From NCBI GenBank assembly GCA_022925895.1, contig JAKSYS010000508.1, positions 1 to 46,390 on the forward strand: 46,390 bases of DNA, read 5' to 3'. The notes under the pieces are model-generated. The model did no database searches and had not been told where the DNA came from. It worked only from the letters and a program-made list of their open reading frames with translations. Source of the DNA: Fragilaria crotonensis. Its lineage: Eukaryota; Bacillariophyta; Fragilariophyceae; Fragilariales; Fragilariaceae. The position numbers and the translations under genes were made by a program. Positions 39,758-46,390 of this stretch are shown piece after piece (position 1 is the stretch's first letter; each line of letters starts with the position of its first letter).

Positions 39758-41254
39758 ATGATGGTACTTGCAAGGTGTTCCCTCTGGTTGGTCGTCTTGT
39801 GGATTGCACCATGGCTGATGGTGCCAGTACATTCCTTTACGAGTAACTCAATCTCTACATCATTGTCTTCGGAAGGACGAGCATCATTGTTGCAGCTTCA
39901 TGCTTCGATCATGCCAGGCGACAACAATAGCGGTCTTTCCCGTCGGCAAGTGGGTGAACTATCAATCGCAGCACTTGGTTTAGGAACCACCTTTCTCGGA
40001 ACACTGGAAACCGATCCTACGGACTATGGTCTGTGGGGGATCTTACCAGTGGGCACTTACAAGAAGAAAAAGACCATCCAGGAAACGATTGTGGACGGCC
40101 AAGTATGGACATTTGATCAAAAATTCGGCATTCTCGATGTGCAAGTTCCCCTCCGAATGACAGTCATCAAACTTTCGTCAGGAGGCCTCTTTGTCTACAA
40201 CCCAATCGCGGCGACTCGGGAATTGTTGGACATGGTTCAGAAGTTAGTCGATCAGTACGGTCCCATCAAGTATATTGCCTTGGGCAGTGTCGCACTCGAA
40301 CACAAAGTGTACGCCGGGGTCTTTGCACAAAAGTTCCCAACGGTAAAAGTCTTTGTCCAACCCGGACAATACAGTTTCCCATCGAACTTGCCAATCCCAT
40401 TTTTGGGATTCCCCACAGGCAGGACGTTCAACATGCCGCAGTCGAAATCAGACGCCCCGGAAGAGATGAATCAGGACTTTGATTTCTTGACTCTGGGACC
40501 AATCATCTCCAAGGATGGTGCGTTCGGAGAAACTGTCTTCTTTCACAGAGCCACCAAAACACTGTTGGTGACAGATACAGTCCTGGAAGTGTCGGAGGAC
40601 GTGCCCAAGATTTACGATACAGATCCCAAGCCGCTGTTGTATCACGCTCGTGATTCGATTACCGACGTCGTGCTAGACACTCCCGAAGTGCGACGAATCG
40701 GATGGCGTCGCGTTCAATTGTTTGGACTCTTCTTCTTACCATCCGCCATTGATGTTGACGATGTTGACACTGCCTTGAAGAATCGACGACCCGATTTGAA
40801 TTCTGACTTTGCAGGAATCTACCCATGGACTTGGGTTCGTGACGATAAGGCGAGTTTCAATGCCATTGCCGGTGGACTCTTGGTGGCACCGATACTGCAA
40901 AAGCTTATTTTGAATCGAACCCCCATTGAGGTGTTGGACTTTGCGGATAAGGTAGCTCAGTGGCCAATTGAAAGAATTATTCCGGCGCATCTCAAGAATA
41001 ATCTGAAATTCACAGGCAAGGACTACCGAAAAGCATTTTCGTTTTTGGAAGCAGGAGGAGTGCCACCTGGCCTTCCAAAGCCGTTGGAAGCTGATTTGAA
41101 GGCACTTTCTGATGCGGAAGACAGCTTGGTTCAAAGTGGTGCCATTGCTAGGTGCCCTCCGTTGCCAGGTGGTAAGGTCTCTAGGGAACAAATCTTGGCC
41201 GAGACTGTGTATAGGTGCCGCGCTGGCATTTGTGCTCAGAAATCCGAAGCCTAA
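39758..41254 (+). CDS. DUF4336 family protein, plastid-targeted
   Basis: 498 residues from the first real ATG at 39758. A hydrophobic signal peptide ends at VPVHS, followed by F-T-S, the phenylalanine-type plastid entry motif; then a Ser-rich transit-like region and a possible thylakoid-type hydrophobic patch (ELSIAALGLGTTFLG). The DUF4336 domain is recognisable from PLRMTVIKLSSGGLFVYNPIAATRELLDMV, YIALGSVALEHKVYAGVFAQKFP and the later LLVTDTVLEVSEDVP. The family resembles metallo-beta-lactamase-fold hydrolases in layout but lacks a clear full metal-binding set here, with a single His in LEHK. It is widespread in plants, algae and cyanobacteria and has no established function. Confidence 0.82.
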   Translation: MMVLARCSLWLVVLWIAPWLMVPVHSFTSNSISTSLSSEGRASLLQLHASIMPGDNNSGLSRRQVGELSIAALGLGTTFLGTLETDPTDYGLWGILPVGTYKKKKTIQETIVDGQVWTFDQKFGILDVQVPLRMTVIKLSSGGLFVYNPIAATRELLDMVQKLVDQYGPIKYIALGSVALEHKVYAGVFAQKFPTVKVFVQPGQYSFPSNLPIPFLGFPTGRTFNMPQSKSDAPEEMNQDFDFLTLGPIISKDGAFGETVFFHRATKTLLVTDTVLEVSEDVPKIYDTDPKPLLYHARDSITDVVLDTPEVRRIGWRRVQLFGLFFLPSAIDVDDVDTALKNRRPDLNSDFAGIYPWTWVRDDKASFNAIAGGLLVAPILQKLILNRTPIEVLDFADKVAQWPIERIIPAHLKNNLKFTGKDYRKAFSFLEAGGVPPGLPKPLEADLKALSDAEDSLVQSGAIARCPPLPGGKVSREQILAETVYRCRAGICAQKSEA

Positions 41255-41306
41255 ACTTGTAGTAGAGAGATTAAGTAGCTACAGAATGTAGTTAGGCACC
41301 GCATCG

Positions 41307-44075
41307 TCAGTCAAGACGCTTTTCTGCCTCGTCCACCTTCATCTGCAGTAAGGCTTTGCGGCTGAGTCGGATGTACCCCTGTACCGGATCAACCCCCGTG
41401 CACAGCACTTCGATTTTCTGCCCTACAGTGAGGTGGCGGTGCACAACTCCAAAATTACCCTCGGGATGCGCCATGTCTTCAGTGATCTCGCTCACGTGCA
41501 AGAGACCTTCCTTGTTCCTCAGCAATTCAACCACAGCTCCGAAATCCTTAATCTCGATGATGGTGCCTGTGTAGATTTGACCCTCCTCCACATCAGCGAC
41601 CAAATCCATCACAGCTGCTTTGGCATCTGCCACCATTTGCCGATCATGTCCAAAGAGAAGACATTGTCCTTCTTGTGTTAGGTCCAAAGTAATATCATAT
41701 CGATCCTCAAGCTGCCGCAGGACAGCTCCCCCTGGTCCGACCAAATCTTTCTTGCGAAGAGGATCGAATCGAACCACCTCGACCCGAGGTGCCGAATCTT
41801 TCAAAGTCGGTCGCGGCAAGAGTTTGGAAATAATGCCTGCACTGCTCGTTCGTGCCAGTTTCTCCATCTCGTCCAAAATCACAACACGTCCTTCACGGGC
41901 TAGATGCAGTGCTTCCGATACAATGTTCATGGGAAGTGGCGCCTTGACATCCAACTGCAAGGCAGTAACTCCATCGGTTGTTCCAGCAATCTTGAAATCC
42001 ATCCAGCCATAGTGATCTTCGGTTCCTGTAATGTCCAGCAATAGTGTGTACTCTGACGATGTCTCACCAAGCGCCAATCCGACGCTCACGCCAGCAACGG
42101 GTGCAAGGAGAGGAACTCCAGCATCCAGCAGGGCCAAGGTGGCACCGCAAACGGTGGCCATGCTCGATGAGCCATTCGAACTGGTCACTTCACTGGTCAC
42201 TCGCATGGAATATGGAAAATCGCTCGGGTGAGGAATCACGGAATCAATGGCCTTCTCGGCAAGGCGCCCATGGCCAACTTCTCGGCGGTTTCCTCGTCCC
42301 GAGGGCACATCTCCCTTGCTGAAGGATGGGAAATCGTACTGCAAGAAGAATCGTCGCACTTCATCCAAGGTTCCCGAATCACCCGTCATTTCCTTTGCCG
42401 CCTTTACTTTCTTGGAATTAAAATCTGAAATCATGGCTTCTTGACTCCGAAGGTAGCGTAGACTGCCGACTGGTAGGTCATCGAACGCGCCCGGCTCTCG
42501 AGTCGACACGTTTCGTTCGTAGTAGGGATTCGTCAATGGTACACCATCTCGGGGAGCGCCGACAGTGGTAGTGCACAACACTTGAGTTTCGCCTCTTGAA
42601 AACAAGCTAGACCCGTGAACACTATCCGGAAGCGCAGGCACGGCGACGCTGAGAGGTCGGATGGTTCGAGTCCCATTTCCAGTACGATTGTCACCGCGAG
42701 TCTGATACTTGGATGACGACAGGTAGAGCGCATTCTGAAGCATTTTCTTGTGCACAGCATTCGACAATGGTGGTACGATTTTGTCACGGCTCCCTTGGTA
42801 GACTTCGCGAATCTTGTAGTCCGAGGGGACGAACCCCTCCATAAGCAAACGTTCGATCTCCTTTGATAGCAGATGCTCTCGTCGTCCGCGAATTGATTTG
42901 GGAAGCAACGGGATTTCAACCGGATGAATGTGGACATTTGTTTCCTTTGTCGATTCTTTCATCCCCTCTTGGTAACCAAATAATCGAAGCGCCGCATGAC
43001 CAAGGCGAGATTGGCAGTACATGTAGGCATCATACAAAAGTGCCGATGCATCATTTTGAACATTTTCTGCCTTGTCTGATACTGTCGACCTGGACATGGA
43101 GACACCTAATGACGCCAAAAGTTCATCATCCGAAGCTTGTTCCTCTTGCTCTATAACGAGCAATTCCTGCGTATCGAGTATGGGTTGTATGGCACCGTGA
43201 GCCAACTCAATGAGTTGAATCAAGAGATTTTCTGGTATAGACTGGGTCGGACTACTGGCTTCCATCATGACAACACTGTCTCGTGTTCCAGCATACAGTA
43301 AGCAGGCTGCAGCATCTTGCTGTTCCAAAAATGTCGGATCGCTAATGACTGTCCCATCATCTGTGAGGCACAAGTGGACGGCGGCCACACGTGTCTCTAG
43401 TATACTCCCCAGTGCCACAGATGCTGCATTCAATGCCAGTGCAACTGGATTTCCTCGTCCATCGTGTGACTGGACCGAACATGACACGTGTACTGCTTGT
43501 TGCTGTGGCTGTGCTTGTTGTTGTTGCTGTGAATTTAATGGATTGTTGGATTTCTTCAGGAGTGGTCGTAGGGCACGATCGACAGCCCGACCGGCCAAAA
43601 CTTCATCGTCCGAAATGTTGATGGTATCACGACGCATTCGATTGATGGTTGGAATCTTTCCAACTCCATGATAACGTTCTTGGTAGGAAACTGTGAAACC
43701 AATGTTTTCCGTGGATGTTTGACGCAAGGCATCTGCCAAAGATGATGATGATGATTCTTGTTGTTGTTCTTGAGATGAATCAGTGGCAACAACGGAAAGA
43801 ACTAAAGAGTGTCCCGCAGTCCCAACTACAGAAGATTGAGCTAGATTTGCAATCGAACCTGTGCCGAACCTCACGGGTTTGCCGTCCAAGATGCGTTGAA
43901 TGCAAAGTTTGTTGGTGTTGTTATTGTCATCGACTTGGTTGTCCTTGTCGTTGTCATGTTGTTGGTCACCTGCTGGGGACTCGCTTGAAAAGAAACTAAC
44001 AGACCATTGTACGGGTTTCAGGGGAGGGAATTGATGGCGACGACTGTGACGGGCGAGATTGACAACTCGCAACAT
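41307..44075 (-). CDS. Polyribonucleotide nucleotidyltransferase (PNPase), mitochondrial-type presequence
   Basis: 922 residues from the ATG at 44075 (the frame is open to 44267). The N-terminus MLRVVNLARHSRRHQFPPLK is basic and amphipathic, like a mitochondrial presequence. Two RNase PH domains follow: the first with MRRDTINISDDEVLAGRAVDRALRPLL, the second with GETQVLCTTTVGAPRDG, RREVGHGRLAEKAI, TSSNGSSSMATVCGA and EDHYGWMDFKIAGT. In the last block the metal-binding Asp, Asp and Lys of bacterial PNPase are conserved. Then come a KH domain (DLVGPGGAVLRQLE, GxxG loop) and an S1 domain (GTIIEIKDFGAVVELL). It phosphorolytically degrades RNA 3' to 5'. A Gln-rich insertion (PLNSQQQQQAQPQQQAV) interrupts the first PH domain after the RPLL motif. 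The gene is tail-to-tail with the DUF4336 gene, 52 bp apart. Confidence 0.94.
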   Translation of the reverse strand: MLRVVNLARHSRRHQFPPLKPVQWSVSFFSSESPAGDQQHDNDKDNQVDDNNNTNKLCIQRILDGKPVRFGTGSIANLAQSSVVGTAGHSLVLSVVATDSSQEQQQESSSSSLADALRQTSTENIGFTVSYQERYHGVGKIPTINRMRRDTINISDDEVLAGRAVDRALRPLLKKSNNPLNSQQQQQAQPQQQAVHVSCSVQSHDGRGNPVALALNAASVALGSILETRVAAVHLCLTDDGTVISDPTFLEQQDAAACLLYAGTRDSVVMMEASSPTQSIPENLLIQLIELAHGAIQPILDTQELLVIEQEEQASDDELLASLGVSMSRSTVSDKAENVQNDASALLYDAYMYCQSRLGHAALRLFGYQEGMKESTKETNVHIHPVEIPLLPKSIRGRREHLLSKEIERLLMEGFVPSDYKIREVYQGSRDKIVPPLSNAVHKKMLQNALYLSSSKYQTRGDNRTGNGTRTIRPLSVAVPALPDSVHGSSLFSRGETQVLCTTTVGAPRDGVPLTNPYYERNVSTREPGAFDDLPVGSLRYLRSQEAMISDFNSKKVKAAKEMTGDSGTLDEVRRFFLQYDFPSFSKGDVPSGRGNRREVGHGRLAEKAIDSVIPHPSDFPYSMRVTSEVTSSNGSSSMATVCGATLALLDAGVPLLAPVAGVSVGLALGETSSEYTLLLDITGTEDHYGWMDFKIAGTTDGVTALQLDVKAPLPMNIVSEALHLAREGRVVILDEMEKLARTSSAGIISKLLPRPTLKDSAPRVEVVRFDPLRKKDLVGPGGAVLRQLEDRYDITLDLTQEGQCLLFGHDRQMVADAKAAVMDLVADVEEGQIYTGTIIEIKDFGAVVELLRNKEGLLHVSEITEDMAHPEGNFGVVHRHLTVGQKIEVLCTGVDPVQGYIRLSRKALLQMKVDEAEKRLD

Positions 44076-44623
44076 GCTCGTAGTTTGATGGAGGATGGGA
44101 ATGTGGAAGGCTATTGCTCCGGCTTGAGTGATGATGCAGGATCTCGGCGAATGGGGAAAAAAAATGAACTTGTTACCCGATTGCAAGTGGACAGTCCTTC
44201 GACCGTATGATGGGTGGCAGTGGCAATGGTGGATCCGATGGTCGTAAAAATTACGATGTATGGTCATAGCCTTTTTGCTTCCTTCGATTGGCTGGTTTGA
44301 AGCAACGACGTTATTACCGTTACTTATGCGTCGCTACAGCGCATCTACCGGTAGATGTTCATGACAGGAGTGAATTCTCTAGCTTTACAAAGACACGTTT
44401 CGCGGCTCGCATGCATTATGCTACCTGGTACAATTGATGATATAATGCAAGACTTGGACGAGTTGGAATGAAGATAAGCAGTTAGAACAACGAAATGTAA
44501 TGACCAATGATCCGTCAGGCCTCGGCAAGCGAAGAACACTTACAAGAGACTGTTGCGAGATTACCCATCGGGGTCACCATGGCCGAGAAAACTGGAAAAA
44601 TAACAAGCAATTCTATAGAAGTA
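44076..44623. other. Intergenic, promoter side of the PNPase gene
   Basis: The PNPase frame remains open upstream to 44267, but that sequence is His/Arg-rich and not conserved. Nothing else was recognised before the 3' end of the next minus-strand gene. Confidence 0.5.
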
Positions 44624-45433
44624 TTACGACTCGCATTTCTGTCGTTTGGTTAGCGGCTCAAGTGCTTTCGATGAAGTATCGTTCCTGTTGGGTTGCGACT
44701 CAACCGCTTGTAACGCAGGATCTTCCTTCGCAACGCTCTCGCTGTTTTCATCCTCGTCATTATCTTCCTCCTCCTCCTCCTCCTCCTCCTCGTTCTCGTT
44801 CTCGTCCTCGTCCTCGTCGTCTTCGTCACTCTGTTCACTTACTTCCTCGCCTGAATCACCATCATCGTCCGAATCGGAATCGTCCGAGCATTCCACAACA
44901 TCGTAGGGCAATGGTTTGCCCATTCTGGATTCGATGAGCGTGGCAATATAGCCGGTCGCACCGTTCAGCGTATCAAGACTGCAACCTTCGTACGTTTCCC
45001 AGGTGTCCGTTGCCTCTGGGAACTCGAGAACCTTCCTCAACTGCCTCACATGATGTTCCTCTTCTCCATTAAAGATCTTTGATCCGCCACATATTATGGC
45101 CCTCGCAAAGTTCTCTTCCTTCGCAGTAGGATTTTCGTCGAGTAGATGGTATGTCAATCCAAGCAGAAGGTGAAACAAAGGATTCCCCAACACGATCCCG
45201 GTATGGACCAATCCAAACACCTTCTCGAGGGCTTCTTGACTTGCCTTTACTTCGTTACTACGAATAGCCGCATTGGAGGTAGATAGTAGTATCCAAACCT
45301 TTCGTTCGTCATCTTCAACATCGGATTGATCCCAAGCCTGTTTGTACAACAGCAGAGCGTCTCCAGGCTTGTTACCAGTCATGAAATCATCAGCGCACCT
45401 CAATTTGTCCTCAAGCGAATCATCTTTCTGCAT
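44624..45433 (-). CDS. Unknown helical (TPR-like) protein with a long acidic tail
   Basis: 269 residues. The N-terminal 165 residues are helical, with a TPR-like opening (DKLRCADDFMTGNKPGDALLLYKQAW, about residues 9-34) and further amphipathic helices. A run of Asp/Glu/Ser follows (about residues 182-232), encoded partly by a GAG/GAA microsatellite at 44765-44820. The C-terminus ends KALEPLTKRQKCES, a possible basic nuclear signal. Acidic-tailed TPR proteins are often histone or nuclear-protein chaperones, but no specific family is recognised. The start codon is the first ATG of the frame and is followed by clean coding sequence. Confidence 0.7.
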   Translation of the reverse strand: MQKDDSLEDKLRCADDFMTGNKPGDALLLYKQAWDQSDVEDDERKVWILLSTSNAAIRSNEVKASQEALEKVFGLVHTGIVLGNPLFHLLLGLTYHLLDENPTAKEENFARAIICGGSKIFNGEEEHHVRQLRKVLEFPEATDTWETYEGCSLDTLNGATGYIATLIESRMGKPLPYDVVECSDDSDSDDDGDSGEEVSEQSDEDDEDEDENENEEEEEEEEEDNDEDENSESVAKEDPALQAVESQPNRNDTSSKALEPLTKRQKCES

Positions 45434-46052
45434 GGCGTCAATGACCAGTAAATTACCAAACCTCTATTATTATTTGAATCCTCCTACAGGTGTGGCGTCG
45501 GCTTGCTGACTTGTGTGCCGATTTACGAATGTACCAGCAGTTATACTGACTCGTCGGTCGAGGTGTTGAGGGTTGTGACCAGCAGGTGTCAACTTGTCGA
45601 CGGCTACAGTCACTCGTGTCTGTCTCAAATCTTATATCGTTTGTGACCATAGTTAGACGTACAGTACTTCGAGCAATGCACAGTACAGTTATTTTTTTAA
45701 GTATCGTGTCAGACTCGGAGTACGCACCACTCCCAGTACCCGGAACCCGGAACTTCAAATTCCAGCTTTTGCACGTAAAACTTTGAATTGGAGTGCTGCG
45801 TACCTGCTCTGTACCACCGTGGTACTAGTTTGACTCTCGCAAGGGAGTTTGCATGACTGGATGCTGCCCTTGTAAGATTCCAGATTCTCTCACAAACCAG
45901 GACAACGACATTGTGGCAAAATCAATGACCACGACCTACGGCAAAATCAATGATCATCGTTCCGCAAGTGTGACACAGACGTGCATGAGTCCTGAGAGCG
46001 TTTGTTACTGGTTACTACCACCAGTACGAGTAGTTATTAGGGCAAAGACAAA
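45434..46052. other. Intergenic, divergent
   Basis: No credible gene. It contains a palindrome variant (45713-45723) and several AGTAC words. The 73-residue plus-strand frame at 45853-46074 lacks recognisable content. Confidence 0.5.
45713..45723. promoter_or_regulatory. Near-palindrome ACTCGGAGTAC
   Basis: Eleven-base variant of the 725-737 element, 280 bp upstream of the minus-strand acidic-tail gene. Confidence 0.3.
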
Positions 46053-46200
46053 ACACGAATACGACACAAGATGATCGCGTTGTAACTCCCGCCTCACTTT
46101 TCATTCACATTTTAATCAAACGGATCACACGAATACGACACAAGATGATCGCGTTGTAACTCCCGCCTCACTTTTCATTCACATTTTAATCAAACGGATC
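46053..46200. repeat. Perfect 74-bp tandem duplication
   Basis: 46053-46126 and 46127-46200 are identical as far as I can compare them by eye. The array ends 65 bp upstream of the start of the partial gene at the right edge, so it doubles part of that gene's likely promoter or 5' UTR. Confidence 0.9.
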
Positions 46201-46265
46201 ACAGCCCATGTTCTCGAAGCAGTTTGTAGTCATAAATCCCACTAACTCACTTCTTGCTTCACACC

Positions 46266-46390
46266 ATGAACGACGATCGTGAACAGAGTAGTAGATCAAC
46301 TGTCTTCGTTGCATCCCTGAAAAACGTTGCCGCCCCAGCAATCAACGCAATAAAAAACACATCTAAAAAAATTCCTGAGCTCGTCCAGAA
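46266..46390 (+). CDS. Partial gene running off the right edge, unknown
   Basis: ATG at 46266 followed by 41 open codons to the window end (MNDDREQSSRSTVFVASL, then KNVAAPAINAIKNTSKKIPEL). The composition is protein-like, but there is too little to identify a family. The call rests on the open frame, a plausible start context (CACACCATGAAC) and the absence of another gene nearby. Confidence 0.45.
   Translation, partial: MNDDREQSSRSTVFVASLKNVAAPAINAIKNTSKKIPELVQ

Noticed and set aside
46053-46200. CRISPR-like direct repeats
   Set aside because: Only two adjacent 74-bp copies without spacers, in a eukaryotic context.

Overview
The window looks like nuclear DNA of a diatom or a closely related secondary-plastid alga. 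The evidence: short GT-AG introns (66-212 nt) in otherwise compact genes; several proteins whose N-terminus is a signal peptide followed by an aromatic residue, as in bipartite plastid presequences; a purely eukaryotic gene set (importin-beta, La, eL38, Kish, TMX2, mitochondrial PNPase); and a Ty1/copia element whose pol resembles those of diatoms. Species cannot be decided from the sequence. No rRNA, tRNA or CRISPR was recognised.

Layout. 1-7.1 kb is accessory in character. It holds a clear heliorhodopsin gene (753-1616), a decayed tandem array (about 1.88-3.05 kb), a secreted/type I membrane protein gene with an in-frame TGA just after its signal peptide (3055-4218), and an unknown protein made of two near-identical 241-codon modules (5272-6519). 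7.1-15.4 kb carries a five-exon ABCG half-transporter (minus), a two-exon Kish/TMEM167 gene (plus) and a transportin-3/importin-13-like receptor (minus). 15,509-27,213 is one 11.7-kb Ty1/copia retrotransposon on the minus strand, bounded by 597/600-bp TG...CA LTRs and a perfect 5-bp target duplication (GTATC). It sits 118 bp upstream of the importin start codon. 27.2-46.4 kb is dense housekeeping sequence: TMX2-like, YqgF-like (minus), S-formylglutathione hydrolase, eL38 (minus), a CX5R phosphatase, a PanE-like reductase (minus, 2 exons), an ABCD/SbmA-type ABC protein (2 exons), La (minus), a DUF4336 plastid protein, mitochondrial PNPase (minus), an acidic-tailed helical protein (minus) and the start of a gene running off the right edge.

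The two most unusual things are the heliorhodopsin and the retrotransposon. The element is about twice the usual copia length because some 5.4 kb of coding sequence precedes gag. That sequence opens inside the LTR and carries a nuclear-localisation-like stretch and a SUMO-interaction-like motif. Its gag-pol is broken by frameshifts; those I could resolve are all single missing bases in short homopolymers, which points to unpolished repeat sequence rather than old age. A near-palindrome, GTACTCCGAGTAC or a close variant, recurs in at least five intergenic/promoter regions and may be a local cis-regulatory element.

The genes do not form operons. The one clear shared arrangement is the head-to-head YqgF/S-formylglutathione hydrolase pair across 349 bp. 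Splice sites, start codons and motifs were read by eye; family calls rest on recognised motifs, not on database searches.
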